Below are positions 1 through 35,293 of a DNA stretch of 64,000 nt, piece after piece. The DNA is from Mastigias papua (taxonomy: Eukaryota; Cnidaria; Scyphozoa; Rhizostomeae; Mastigiidae). The stretch lies in NCBI GenBank assembly GCA_964019165.1, contig OZ025274.1, positions 16,091,858 to 16,155,857 on the forward strand. Reading direction: 5' to 3'. Position 1 is the first letter of the stretch. Each line of letters opens with the position of its first letter. The translations under genes were made by a program, and so were the position numbers. Below the pieces are notes generated by a model. That model saw only the letters and a list, made by a program, of their open reading frames with translations, was not told where the DNA came from and ran no database searches.

Positions 1-701
1 AGTTGTGAAAATGTTGAATAGAGAAGTTTGTGAGATGGCATATCTCCTTAACATTATTATCGAAACCATATTGTGTTTTTCTGTTATATCTTGTGTTTTG
101 AATTCAATCAGATGCTTCAGTCAGGTGGTTTCAATATTATTTCTGGAATGGAAAGACGTGGGAACAACAGACATATCCCTTTAGTTAGAACAGGTCTGAG
201 TTAGAATGCATATGCGATTGCCATCGTCATGTGCATTTGTCCTTTTCATGGCATATTCTTAACGACCCTCCTTCCTCCTCTTCTTTTTCTAGTATTTTGT
301 AACATTATTTTCAAAACCCTTTTGAATTTGGCGATTTCTCTACTGTTGATCGCTTTATTCTTTTATTGTTTGGATATTGCTAAAAAATAAAGAGAACTGA
401 TAGATGTTAGTTTATCTCCATTTAGAAAGCCTGATGATGGTTAAAACCAATTGGGAGGTTGGGGGTATATGAATTTTAAATCCCATCTCTTACGCCATCG
501 TTGGTTGTTTAGGGACTAGCCTCGAATGCTAGTAAGGAAAAATATACACAACACTGCGCCAGGACTTGATATTTCTTATGAATAGCAATGGAAACATTCA
601 AAGTTCTAGCATAAATAAGTTTTCTTGCAATTGAATGAGCACAATTTGAGATAATGTACTTAAACAATTCAAGTTTTTAAGTGTCTACACAATGTTACAC
701 A
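1..701. other. Upstream flank without a recognisable gene
   Basis: No open reading frame with family features is visible on either strand. An AATAAA hexamer near 385-392 could be the poly(A) signal of a gene lying to the left, but no coding exon supports that. The stretch is AT-rich and unremarkable. Confidence 0.4.
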
Positions 702-1130
702 GGAGTCTTCACACGAGAAATTTCAGACCGGTTTGAAACTCACGCAGGCCTGAGTTTTGTTCGGTGTGTGGCCAAAGCCCTCTGAGTGTTCACATGAATA
801 AGGTGAATTGGAACTCGCACCGCCTTGGATTTCAACTCGGCTTTTCAAACTGGTTTGAAATTTCAAGTCGGCCTGAAACTGTCATTTGAACGTGATTTTT
901 TCAGACGGGGGCGAACTGAATACGCAAAGTTAAAGCTAAACTGCACCCAGGGATGGAATTATTAGGCAAAATAATTTGTGAAAACACAATAGTGTTGTTA
1001 CTGCTGCCTGATGTGAATTCGAGCCGGTTTGAAATAACTACGTGAATGTGAAGCAAATAAGCCCACCCCAAATGAACTCAGGTCGGCGTGAATTTCAGAC
1101 CGGTCTCAAATTTCTCATATGAAAGCTCTC
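702..1130. mobile_element. Foldback (MITE-like) element upstream of the ERK gene
   Basis: The left arm (about 702-755) and the right arm (about 1074-1130) are imperfect inverted copies. Both contain a GAGAAATTT core followed by a GACCGGT(T/C)TGAAA-type block. Related blocks carrying CCGGTTTGAAA recur inside, for example near 1022-1035, and a CTGGTTTGAAA variant lies near 850-860. There is no coding capacity. The structure fits a non-autonomous foldback DNA transposon. I could not identify a clear target-site duplication, so the superfamily is unassigned. It lies about 0.5 kb upstream of the ERK start codon and could supply or disturb promoter sequence. Confidence 0.6.
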
Positions 1131-1658
1131 TTAAACGTGAATTTTATGACGTCACAACTTGTACAATGATTGTGTGCGGCAATAAATGCTTGCCTGAAAC
1201 ACAAGGATGTGACATGCATAATTGTTGGAATTGTTAAGAAGACAATGGAATGAAAAACTATTATTGGCAAAAGGAAGTCTTTATGGGAAGGGCTTTGTGA
1301 AGAATGTCGCGTTAGGAATGTATTCCATTCAATTCTATACTTATATTCTGAATTTTTACTGTGCATTGTAAGAATACAATGTCTTAGATCATGAAAATAT
1401 TTTCATCCGCTTGTTAGCGGTACGGCAGCCTTGGAGAGCTTAAAAGTAGAACTTGCATATTCCTGTACATATTCAAAGATTTTGCTTAGATATCTCTTGG
1501 CAATAAGCATCATTGGAAATTCGGATGAAGCTGTAGACACACTATTTCTGATTGTAGAGGTGGTGGTATCGTTCCAGTTTATTGAGTTGAATTGCATGTG
1601 AAGTGACTGACTATGTTGACTGAACTGAATTGTCCAACCCATTAGTTTTGGAATGAAC

Positions 1659-13273
<11,615 letters not shown>

Positions 13274-16200
13274 AGCGAAGATGCCGGGCCTATGAATTGT
13301 GTTCTATAATGATTCAATGTAGAGGCAACTTTATATAGATGTGTAGATTATATATCTATTCAGGGGGTTGTTTAATACTCCTATTTGGCGCTGTCAGAGC
13401 AATGCATTTTTATTGTCAGTAATACAGTTAGCTTTTACATGGCAAAGTCATGAATAACTTTAATGTTGAAAGGGGTATTACGCAGAAAGCTGGAGAATGA
13501 ATAAATCGTTGAGTGTATTGTCAAATATTAAAAACATAAGCATTTGATAGAAAAGTCTGTTTCAAATTATTCATAAAAGTGTGAAAGTTTACGGTTTACT
13601 GAGTTTTAGACCGTTTTGTACCAACTGTTTTTTTTGTTTTTATCGTGCAAGTATTTACAAGTAGGGACTCTTTTGTTTACAGCCAGGAAACCTTTGTTCG
13701 CCATAAAATTGTGTTATGTATTCTAAGTATACAATAGATTCGAAACAGGAAATCATGCCTTTTTTGGTCAAGCTGGTTCTTTTGTATTTGTCTTAGATGT
13801 TTTTTGCAGTGATTTTAGCAGGATCAATTTTGGCCAAATGGCTTTCATTTGATCTTATTCCACTTCTTTCGCATGAATTGGACTTCTCTTTTTAGAATGC
13901 TGAGACTTTGTTGGCCCACGAATACCATTGCTCTGAATTTGGAGACGTAAGAACAGGGGGTCACTGGGGGCCTCCAAATGTTGCAAATACCAAAAAGCGC
14001 CCTCAAAATATAAAAATAGGCCCATTTCTTGGAGTATATACGAGTGAGGTCCCTCCAAAATCACAGTGCTAGGTTTTCTCCTGTCTGGAATTTCCCTTTT
14101 CTTCCCTGTTTTAATAAGTATGGTAATGTAATACGTAATTTTGTAACGATTGGGCGTGGCTCTTAGGCTGTAGGGTGTGGCATGAAGTCCCTTCAAATCT
14201 TTTACACCCCCCTCCTCCTCTCCATCTCAAAAATGCTTTCTTCCTGTCTGTCTGAAATGTAAATGTTCGAATTGCAATCCGAGATCCGAGACCTTCAAAT
14301 CAGAGTGACGTCAGTGACAATAAAAGTATAACAGGTGATGTCTCGTTTTTGACAAAAAGCAAGTATGAGATCTAATTAAAATTGTTTTGGCTGAGTTAAT
14401 AGCACTTTTAAATACAAATAACGGTTTTTTTGTGCTAGGCAGTCCTTGAAATTTGATAGTGTGTGCTGTGTTTATAAAGAGGGCTAACAAGACTTTGCAA
14501 ATGGCCATGGCAACTTATGCTGGCATTGTATGATTATTTTAAAAGCTACACTTACATGCGATTCGTCTTGAGTAAACCCATCTTCGTAACCCCTAGTCTG
14601 ACAGTAATACACGGCACGGCGATTTAGATACCTGTCCTGTAACGTAACTGTGTTTTAACGCATGCGTTAAATTGTCTACTGCCAATATTAACATCAACAT
14701 TGGAGAGTGAGAAACTGATTTACCTGTTGGTTTAACCACAGTGTTACTTCCATTACTGTTAAAACAGATGACTTCACTACCTCGCTTGCTACCAAATTCG
14801 AGTGGCTGACCATTGACTCTGAAGGTAGTTAATGTAGAAGTGCCATCATTTTCATTTCTTCTGTGCTCGAAGAGGTAAGAGACTTCGTTTTACTTACAAT
14901 CCTTGGCTGAGTTTTTGTCGTAATTGGTATCTATCAATTTTTTATGCGAAGAGACATTTATCCAGTCAGGAGCAGCAATCGATGTTTTTATGATTTCGGT
15001 TGAGATACATGAGTTTCCTCAACAATTTGACATTTCCCATTATAGGCCAATGATCAGAATCAATTTATGTCTAACCATCCTTTTCTTAACACTGCAAGCC
15101 ACTGAGAAACGGAAGTTTTTCTATTTCTTGCTGGGAACGTTTAATAGAAAGAGTGTGCTCTGGAAAAAGAAGATGTAGTCAAATATCCTTTTCATAAATC
15201 ATCGGAACTTTATTTACTTTAGTTTCGATTTAGGCGAATGCTTTTTTGTAGCAATTGAAGGATTCATTTTGACAGAAGTCAGTATTCTTGCCACTCCCAC
15301 CAAAACGGGTGGTGACCCGCCGTTTTCTATATAATCTAACTGATTAATTAAAGTTTCTATTTCAAGAAAGAATGTAAAATGATTGTTGCTTATATAATAT
15401 TCCTAGCTTGTAGTGAAAGATAAACAATAAACTGGTGCACATGACATTGTTGGGTTTTGATTTGGTATTCCCAAGAGATGTTGGCAAAATGCAGTGCAAC
15501 CTTTCTCCTAAAATGCCTATATTAAACATGAGATTAAAATATATTCAATTTTAACCCATTAAATGTGACAATTTGACATTTTACCAATTATCATATCATT
15601 ATCAGCACCATTGTCGTCAAGTTCCATCAAGCTGCATTCAGTTCCTGGTGATTCCCATAAATCACTTTTCTTCTGAGATCCAAATTTTTGGCCTTTTCTT
15701 TCACCTGTCTGATTTTACTTCCAGCTGCTATATATAATAAATCACCATAAAATCATTGATCAAAATTATCCTCAATGGGAGCCATTTGATTTTAGTGATA
15801 GAAACATCAATATGTTATGATGATTTGTATGGCACTAGCACTAAAGTATAGTTAATCTCAAAAGGAAAAAATAAAAAATTCCACAGTTTTTCCACTTGTT
15901 ATAAATTTAGTAACATTTGGCTAGCAAACTCATTTCAATAGTCCAGAATGGGTAGCAGGTATATTAACACTAACAAGATTTGAACAAGAAGCCTCTACAA
16001 GATTATATAGAATAAAGTTCTCCCTGGAGAGCAGTTTTCATATTAAACAAAAAGTCAAAAGCCATTGCAGTCCACAGAAAAATTAATTGCAATATATTAT
16101 CAGATCACTTATGTTGTGAATACTCAATTTTGAAAAACAAGACATCCAGTAATGACACAACCTTAGACTGCTAGTAACTACCAGCTGTCATTTTGTTCTT

Positions 16201-16808
16201 GTTAATTGCTGACTTTGTATTTGTATGCTCTAGCTTTTTACTTTGTAGAATATGGATCTTTAATTGACAATTTGTATACCTAGTTAACATGCATAAATAT
16301 GAAGATAACTATTACTAGTACTAAGTGTGACTGAAGAAATGACAGAAAGAAATAAGGAAAATTGAATATTAATATATTTAGTTTAATTATGTTATACTCA
16401 CCAGCTTTATAGCCTCAACAGAATCATTATGTGATATTGTTACATGGTACAACTAAGGCACTTCTGGATACAAACACAAACTCATGTTCACTATCTAAAT
16501 AAACTATTTTGTCTATCTATCCAAGTGGCTACTTTGTCTGTACTCTCCCCACAAAACAGATCCTCATCTCTCCTCACACACCCCCTTATCCTATCCAACA
16601 CATGGTGACATACAATACCTAAACCATTAAGATATAATCAAAATAACAAAACTACTTGATATACCTTGATATACTAATATGGACAACAGCAACAACAGTA
16701 ATAGTAAGAATAACAAAGATAACCTTCTTAACAATATGTTGTTGGTATTTTGCCATGTAATATGAGATTTTTACATTAATTCCTAATTGAATTTGTGCCT
16801 TTGTTTAG
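13274..16808. other. Intergenic interval: ERK 3' region and rabphilin 5' region
   Basis: No coding exon could be supported here. Frames such as 13855-14196 (-) and 14924-15178 (+) have no recognisable domain or codon bias. The left part should hold the ERK 3' UTR and the right part the rabphilin promoter and any 5' non-coding exon. A TTTAG acceptor ends at 16808, just before the rabphilin start codon, which suggests an upstream 5' UTR exon that I cannot place. Confidence 0.45.
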
Positions 16809-16819
16809 CACATTTGCAA

Positions 16820-26849
<10,030 letters not shown>

Positions 26850-28326
26850 TACCTTTGTAAACGTAAACCCCGAATTGTGTCTTTTCTGCATTTGTAACAT
26901 TTTGAAATCTTGTTGTAACATAATATGGGAGTATCTAGGCTGTTAGAGCTGGCATTTGAATATACAGTATTGTTAGGTTATACTTGGGATTATATTGTAT
27001 TTTTGTATCAATATACGAGAAACGCGCGATTAAGATTATCTCACAGTTATCATTCATTGTTTTTATTTTATCGTTTATTTGGTTTGGCATTGTTGTAGAT
27101 GCATCTTGCTATGATATTGTATGCTGAATCGTAGTTTTTGCTGTCGTCTTTGCAGTAATTACGTAAACCATACTTTTTTTCAGCTTTCAAAGAAGAGCTG
27201 GATTCGTTTCGTTTTTATTTTCCACAGCCTCATTTGATTACATGGTTTCCGCACTTCTTCTAGTAAATAGTTCTCCTCCTCAAGCTTTCTTTGAGGTGCG
27301 AAGTCAACATGGATGATTTTTTCTGTCATTCTTCAGCCTATCTGTAAACAGATTATTCCTCTGCATCGATTTCATCCAGACGAAAGTCATTTGAAAGATC
27401 GACCAGTTTCATATGAAGTGGTTTTTTCTTGGGAAATGTTGGTTTTGGATTCCTTTCATACTCATGTTCCCATACCAAGTGTTGTAGTTGGAAAGTCATT
27501 CCTAAATTTTAAAACCAGTTGTGAACAGTACCATAATTGTCTTTGTTAGCTGTTGGTTCCAGGCTATAATTAATTTTTTATTTGCATTAAACATAATTTC
27601 AATGATATTTTGGGACTTAGATAGAGTTTGAGTAACAGACTATCTCTTTAAAAATAATGTCACAGTTATTAAACTTATACTATGGTAGACTTGCTGTTTA
27701 TATTTGTGAATTGCTCTTTAAGATTCCATACCTCAGATCTCATTTTTTGCCTGGTTCTGGCTAGCAATCATATACTTTGAAACTGGGGTCCATATTATTT
27801 CTGTAATTCACGTCAAGATCATTCTAATGACGATTAACAACACAATCCATATTTCTGTCAATCATCATATGAATACCTAGTAATGGCCAAAATCAATCGC
27901 TTTCACAGGTATTTTACTTACTGTAGTGTTTAGGCAAAAATAATTATAAATCTTAAGAGTTGTTCAAGTAAGCATGTTATGATATCATACGTAACAATTT
28001 ATGCTTTTCTCTTTTTGTCTTGTGCCATGCTGCCCTGAATATGTTGGCTGCATTTTCTACGACTGGTAGTATTTGGTACATCCTCCCTTCGTAACACACA
28101 TTTTTACGCTTGCATTTTCCCTATGTTGTACGAAGAAACAATCGGTTGGTTGCGCAACGCCCACATATTCCTGGAAACGTTTAGCCTCGTTCTCGGTATG
28201 AGGTAACTACACGACAACCATGACAGTTGTTGTTGTTATTTGGTGACACTCGTGGACATCTGCAAAAGTTCCTTACTTCCTCAAAAACACAGCTGCCTTC
28301 AGACTTAGACTACCATTTGTAAAGAA
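26850..28326. other. Intergenic interval: rabphilin 3' UTR and TBL2 promoter
   Basis: No coding sequence could be supported. A 78-codon frame at 27313-27549 has no family features and probably lies in the rabphilin 3' UTR. The TBL2 promoter and 5' UTR should lie in the last few hundred bases. Confidence 0.45.
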
Positions 28327-31300
28327 ATGGATGGTACTGATGGTAATCAGATTATCTCAATTATTGCACTAAGCATATTTTTCGGAGCATTTGTATTAGC
28401 TATTTTGGTTGTATTTAGCAGGAAGACAGATAAGGAGGATGACAAGTCCAAGGAGCCAGACGAAAAGTCGGATAAAGAGAGGAAGAATGAAGCAAAATCA
28501 AAGTCAACCGTATACGAGAGTAAGAAGGTTACCACAAAGCAGAAGATGAAGGCTAAAGATCCTGCATTTACTCATCCATTACTACTGGCATCACTGAAAG
28601 GTCATACTGGCATCATAACTCAAACTGAATTTAGCAGATGCGGAAAGTACTTGGGATCGTGTTCAGAAGGTATGATCTAACCCCTAGGAAGGAGGAGAGA
28701 GTAGGGGATCTTGTTCCCATTTGATTTTTCGATCTCCCTTTCCCTTCTGTTTGTCATTAAAACCACAACTGCCGTGGATTTTGGTTCTTTGACAATTCAA
28801 CTGACAAGTTCATTTTTTGTTACTTTTAGACAGAACTATTCGTCTGTGGACAACAAAATCTTTTAGTGAAAAGGACCACAAGTAAGTTGTAGCAACTAAT
28901 TTTGATAATTTTTTTTGTCTTACTATTTCTCATTTTTTGTCTGTTTTATTGATAGCCAGAAGTGTATGAATTCATTTTATTGAATGTGGAAGTAAACATG
29001 AAGCAAGTTGGCTATATGCTTTACATCATAAGTTTTGCATTGTACTTAGGTAGAATGGCCCCGATTGCATTTATGGTACTTTCCACATTACCTTTGTGAT
29101 TTTCATCAGTGATGTATGAGTAATCTTATCCTTTTTTAGGTATGTTCGCATCAATGTTGAACTGGATCATGCCTCTTCTATTTCATTTAGTCCAGACTCA
29201 AGGTGAGTACATTGATGTTCAAAGATATCTTCAAAATAGTTTGATTGATCTCAATTACCTTTAGACAGATGCTTCTTTGGACTATTTTAATTTTTATTAA
29301 CATCTATCTTCCTTTTACTATTGTTATTGGCAAGAGTTCTTACTTTTTTGAGTATGCTATTGACATAGAATTAGCAGACTTTGTGTAGTACCAATGTTTA
29401 AAGTAACTTACAACAGAGGCAGCCACAGATTGGCCTCATAGCAGCAGAATGAATTCCTTTTTATACCTAGGAATGGAAAATAATGCAACATCTATTTGCC
29501 TTTTGCCAAAGGGTACTTCCTGTAGTAGCCATTTGACCATTGGAGTTAAGATTGCATTATATGTTGTTGACTTTTGTGATAAAATATTCTAAACTTTTTT
29601 CATTGAATTGAATACAGTCAGTGCTTAGGACAGTAGGCATTCGTTAAATTTCATTGTTTTAAGTTGCAACTTTTTCTGTGATTTAGGGCATTCATTACTT
29701 CACTCTCTGTTGCCAATATGATCCGAGTTTTTAAGGGAGCAAAGAAGAAAGATTCAAGCTCCCCATCATTTGTTGCTGCTGATGCAGAAGATTTCCGTAA
29801 AGTACACAAAAGTGAAATTATCAATGTTGGAATTTCATCAACTGGAAAGTTTATCTTTTCAGCCAGTAGAGACACAACAATCATTATTTGGTCATTAAAA
29901 GGTCATTATCATAATAATCATCATATACAGTCTTTCACCCAATTATGGTGCCCATAGTGGATTGGGTGCCCATAGTGGGTTTTGGGGCCCATAGTGGGCT
30001 GAGGGGCCCATAGTGGGTTGGGTGCCCACAGTGGATTTAATGCCCATAGTGGATTGGGTGCCCATACTGGGTTGGATGAATTTGGTGACTGAAATGAAGT
30101 TGATATTTTGGTTAAAAATGTTATGATGTGCCTCTAATCAATAATTGCTGGAGATTTAAGTTATATCTATGATCATAGTTAAGCATTATGAAATAGTAGT
30201 GATGATTTCATTAAGCTTTTTTCATTTTCATGATTCTTCATCATTCACTATCATCATCATCTGTCTGTCTGTCTTCCCATAATACCTCCTTATGGGGCTT
30301 AGCCTGACCCTGATATCATAGACCACCTAACAATTGTGTAAAAGAGGTAGTTGAGTTATCTACACCCAGTCCACTCTGTTACCCCAGCAGTTACTTGGTA
30401 TAACTGCAGCCTGAGCTGCTGAGCCCGGTTTTCAGTGAAGGAGCCTGCTTTGGCAGTTTGCAACAAGTTGTCAACATCAACCCCAATTCTGAATCTCTGC
30501 AGAATGAATCACTATCAACATATGGGTAATTTCTCTCTGTACCCATTCACCACCATGAGGAGGTCTCCAGAAAAGGGCTAACCATCATCATTATCATCAA
30601 TTGTCATTATTATCGCCATCATCATCACCATTTTCATCATTGTTAGCATCGTCACCTTTTTCATCATCTTCATTATCATCATCGCCGCCACTATAATTGA
30701 CTTCATTGTCACCATTTGCATCATAATTTTGTCATATTTATTATTCTTGTGATCATTACTAGCATTTTTATGCCTATGCTCTCCTTGGTCTTCAACTATC
30801 TCTCCAATTTCTATCACTGTTTTGTTGTTATATCTAATGAAAATTCCTAATTAACTATCATATATGGTTCTCTTGTTATCTATGGTTACAATTTTTTCAT
30901 ATGTGATTTCTAATTTTTGGTATGCATTAAATAAAATTTTGTGTTGAAATGTTGCTAAATTTCTACACTTTTGTAGGTGATGTGTTGGCAACTATTGATA
31001 CACTGCTGATATATAACTCATGTGCAATGGTTTCCCCTTGTGGGACTTTAATTGCATGTTCAGGTGTGATCTTATTAATAATCCTTTATATTTAATAAAG
31101 TTTAACTTTGGTTCTTGCAAACCAAATGGTTATTAATGTGATCTGAAAATACACATTCTCATAAAGTATGTTTTCATTTAGGATTTGCTTCAGATGTTAA
31201 ACTCTGGAGTGTTGACTTTGATAAGAAATCTGGAAGTTTTAAACAGGTTAGTTTTCCAGAAAAATTTTGGTATTTATTCACTGTAAGGAGTAAATAGATG

Positions 31301-31892
31301 ATAATGGTTCAATGTTCATGATAATGTTTGCCAATTATCATTTAGTTGCAAAATCAGTCTCACTGCAGCTATCTTTGTTTTTCATCCATCCCTTTCATTT
31401 TTATCATTTCAAATTATTTCCTTCATATTCAGTAAAATGAAGATGTTTAGCAAGCGCACTGAATAGTTCTCAAAGCTTAAAAAAGAACAGCAACAGTATA
31501 CTTCTTTCAGCTAAGATTTTGAATTTCATCTAGTATGTATTTCATGATTACTTAATCATTTTCCATATTTGCTTTAAAGGCATCTCGTGCTTTGGAACTC
31601 AAAGGCCACTCAGCAGCTGTTCCCTCTTTCTCCTTCTCTTCTGATTCAAAAAGGTATGAAACATCATTTTTATTTATTTTCTGATATACCATACCAGCTC
31701 TCAAAAGTAGTGTGAGATATAGTAATAGTGACTTTGGTGTAATTTTGATGAATTATTGTAATATTATGAATTGATTTCACAAAACAGAGAAGCAACATCA
31801 ATGCACAGTGCTTCAGACAAGCTTTGATAGTTTAGCATGTTTAAATGAAATATATCATCCTAAAATATAATGTAATTTATATATATATATTT

Positions 31893-31987
<95 letters not shown>

Positions 31988-34900
31988 ATAATTTAGTATA
32001 TTATGATTTGATACAGTAGCAGTTGTATATAGTTATATATCTCTTTGCATTTCATTTGTAATTTTCCTTCTTTGAAATTAGAGTTGCATCAATTTCAAAA
32101 GATGGTTCTTGGAAATTATGGGATATTGATGGTATGGGATAATTTATTCTGGCTTAAGCTGTTATCTTCATTGGTTGCATATGTTTGTAATTTATTGATA
32201 TTTGCCTTGTAGAAGGTCATTTTGATTGTAGAAGTATTTAAGATAAGTCATGCTGGTTGAGTCATCATATAAGTAAGCGGATCAAATAGATTAAACCATC
32301 ATAATCGGAGAGTTTTCAGTCATATATCATTATTTTGGAGATAAAAATGTGTTTGATGTCCTTCTTTCTGTAGATTTCATCTGATTAAAAATGCCTGATC
32401 TGATTAGAAAATCTAATTCTATGTTGTGTCATATGCTATGATGATCAACGTGAATTGTTTATTATTACTCATCTTCATTCATTGATATTCATAGTCTATA
32501 TTTAGGATGAGGAGACCAGGTTTCATTACAGAAATTTTCAGTATTTTTATTATTAGGTTTGATCTGTGATCGTCTTTTCGTGATTTGATTTTTAGGTTGT
32601 TTTTGCAAGTTTCCTTATTTTTCTTTCAGTGAACTACCAACAAGGGCAGGAAGCTTACTTACTATACAGCGGTGCATATAGTAGCTACTTCACAGGTGAA
32701 ATCAACACTGATCACTATTTGATTTCAATCTCACCTGATTCCTTTACTGTTGCAATTGCAAATGGGAAGTCGTTTGTAATGATCAATAGTCAAACGAGGG
32801 AGAAGTCAGATGTTTTACAAGATGTTCATGGAGGTGAGATGGGTTTATACGATTTTGTCCAGCCTCTTTTTCCAGTTTATACCTCGGTTTGAGAGTCGTC
32901 TTCAAGGGCCTTTTCTTGTGCAATGCTATAAGTAGGCAATAGTCAATGTATCTACAGTTGGAGCTGCATAGCTATGCGCTGTAGAATATACTAGAGCCAA
33001 TCCAATTCAACTGCTAAAGCCAATACGTCGAATAAATACATGCAAGATCTGATATATATGATTTAAAATACTTGGAAATATTTCAAATGGAATAAAACCT
33101 TAGTGGTATAGAAGTCCGAACTATTTAGAACCGGAAACTCTTCCTGTGTGTCTCATGATAATAGTACAAACATCCAAGTTTTAGTACGAAGGTCCTACAT
33201 AATCGACATGTGCAATCAGTGCCATTCCCACTTTTACGGTACCTTTCTTAAACTCATTGATAGATTGAGCATCATGATGAAGAGATAAACGAGGATTCTG
33301 CCCTCTTACTTGAAGGTCTCGGACCCTTAATTTGCTGTCCTTCCTCTTGTTAGGAGTCATCCAGAAAGTACGTACACCCAGTTATATCTTGGAACCACCT
33401 ACCCTGTACCCGAGTGTACTCTTTTGACTTAACTCGCCCACCCACCCCTGTACGAGCGTGCAGAATTTTCTCTGATATTGCTTAAAAAATGTTGCCCTGT
33501 TTCAGCACCAGTTTTTCGCAAAATGAACAAGAAATGCATTAAGTACTTACTTTTGCCAAAGTAGTTGCTGCAATATTTTAATTTGTGTCATTTTGTTCGT
33601 ATTTTTTTTCACCTGCTACTATGAATAGGCCTATTAGTAGGACACGCCATATCCCGACCTTTTACCAGCCCACCCACCCTGTACGCGTGAGTACGCTTTT
33701 AACTATACCCACCCACTGACCCTCAAATCGTACGTACCTTCTGGACGACCCCTTAGCAAAAATTCATTATTGCTTCTCAGATTATAAGAAACAGGACCAT
33801 TGCGAAGCAGTCCGAATTCGTGCTCAGAAACATCACGTATGGCTCTGCTAGAAGTTCAAACAGAACTGAAATCTTCGTCAGCATGTACTTTAGTGCCAGC
33901 TTTTCATTCGGGTAGAATATTCTTGATGACAATATAGCAGTGGCTGCCACAATATAAAAATTTTAAGTGAAAATTCATGCAATAATCTAAAATTCATTCA
34001 AGTCTTTAAGTTGATGATACAGTAGTTGATAGAGCACTTCTTGTGACTCAACTCCTTGAATTAGAGTAGACTTAGGTTGAATGGATTCATCCATGCCTTA
34101 CATTTTGTACAAATATTTTATTGTATCCTATATTTCCTTTATGTAATGTGATGTTTAAAGATTTCGGTCAGGTAGCAATCTTCCTGAACTTTTATCGCTC
34201 TGTTTTGATCATGTACAGCTGCTTTATTTCCTTTAATTTTTATGCCATAGATAACATTAATTGCTTTTCGTGGAACCCTAATTCCAGACAACTAACAACA
34301 TCCGGACATTCTGATAGAACTATTCGAGTGTGGCACAACCCGATTGGAGCTAAAGCTCTTCTAATGGACCTTAAACAGAAACTTACGAAAGTCAAACTGG
34401 AATCACACAAGGTGTGTTTTTTGTCTTGAGCCTTCTCTAGTCAATTGAGGTGAAAGTTAGCAGCATTTGTCTGGAAGTGGAAGCTTCTTCAACATTACCA
34501 GCCTCGGTTCAGCGTAATTTCAATGCTTTACTTTGCAGTATTCTTTTTGAAAGAATCTCGTGTAATTTTATGCGAGGAAAAATTTGCAGATCAAGTTTCA
34601 ATTAGAATTAGGAAGCTTTTCGATTTGTATATTCCTTCATTTAACCTGAATATTGGGCTTTGTTTCAAAATACCTTGTAGAACCATATTTGTACACTGTT
34701 CCAATTTGCTGTAACTGGTCTTTAGTTTTCTTGTCCATGAAATTAACAAACACCTTTGCTGATATAAGATTGTTTGGCTTTTATCGTTTGCTAACTTTGC
34801 GTTCAGAGTATTAATAATCAACATGTGTCGTCTTTTTCGGATTAATTTTCGCTCAGACTTTAGGACATCTTTTGAATTAATTATTTATGAAATGACGATC

Positions 34901-35293
34901 AAGAGTTCATGCAAGCAAGTCATAAAGTAATGATAAGCTCTTTTAGATTTATCAAAATTTTGGTCAATGTTTTGCATGAAAGGAAATTATTCTGATTTTC
35001 TTGAAAAGATTTAGTGAGTAGGGTAATGGGTGTGCAGTAGTAAGTATGTAGTGAGCGTATGTCTGTTAGATCGGTTTTATCACACATATTTTGCACTTAT
35101 CAATTTGCTTCGGAGATTCACCTCTAGGGATTATAATTTTGCTTAGTTGATCAAGGAAAACTTGTTTTTTGTATTTTAATTCAGAAGTAAGATTTATTCC
35201 CATGAAATTTAAACCTTTCAGGAAAGAATAGAGCAACAGATTCGAGAAGCTAAGTATGTTCTTCATTTATTCATAGGGCATTTTTCAAAATAG
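28327..35293 (+). CDS. TBL2: TBL2-like ER-anchored WD40-repeat protein
   Basis: TBL2 is an ER membrane WD40 protein that associates with the stress kinase PERK in mammals. Exons: 28327-28669, 28830-28881, 29140-29202, 29687-29901, 30977-31063, 31182-31246, 31580-31653, 32082-32131, 32630-32833, 34251-34411, 35222-35293. Reading frames agree and the product is about 461 aa (human 447). Visible features: an N-terminal membrane segment (about residues 9-31, IISIIALSIFFGAFVLAILV); a highly charged lysine-rich linker; then WD repeats with DRTIRLWTT, SRDTTIIIWSLKG, DVKLWSVD, LKGHSAAVPSF...SKDGSWKLWD and HSDRTIRVWHN; and a short C-terminal coiled-coil start (LKQKLTKVKLESHKERIEQQ). The 3' end is uncertain. 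The last exon as given stops at 35291-35293, but a strong GTATGT donor at 35254 could instead splice to 35344, giving a different tail ending at 35476. Confidence 0.9.
29944..30075. repeat. Minisatellite of GCCCATAGTGGGTT-type units
   Basis: About seven degenerate copies of an 18-19-bp unit built on GCCCATAGTGGRTTGGGTG stand in tandem directly after the exon ending at 29901, inside TBL2 intron 4. Each unit contains a small palindrome (CCCATAGTGGG), so the array could form repeated small hairpins. Confidence 0.85.
30270..30820. repeat. Dispersed repeat with ATC/CAT trinucleotide-rich tail
   Basis: A roughly 300-bp non-coding stretch of higher GC than its surroundings is followed by about 230 bp rich in ATC/CAT triplets (30587-30710). 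The layout resembles the 3' end of a non-LTR retroelement or a SINE with a simple-repeat tail, but I see no coding remnant or tRNA-like promoter. The methionine-rich minus-strand frame across it is an artefact of the triplets. Confidence 0.4.
31878..31984. repeat. (TA)n microsatellite with interruptions
   Basis: About 107 bp of TA repeats with TTA/AAA interruptions in TBL2 intron 7. Unlike the arrays in ERK intron 10, no retroelement fragment is visible beside it. Confidence 0.9.
33353..33752. mobile_element. PIF/Harbinger-type MITE in TBL2 intron 9
   Basis: The terminal inverted repeats GGAGTCATCCAGAAAGTACG and CGTACCTTCTGGACGACCCC delimit a 400-bp element. It is flanked by TTA on both sides (33350-33352 and 33753-33755). 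It is non-coding and internally rich in CACCC and GTACG. The 3-bp TTA duplication supports a Harbinger-like origin, although other families also use GGGGTCGTCC-type ends. Confidence 0.75.

Noticed and set aside
13855..14196. 113-codon minus-strand frame between ERK and rabphilin
   Set aside because: No recognisable domain, ordinary intergenic composition, and no splice partners that extend it.
27313..27549. 78-codon frame downstream of rabphilin
   Set aside because: Lies in the presumed 3' UTR, and no family features are seen.
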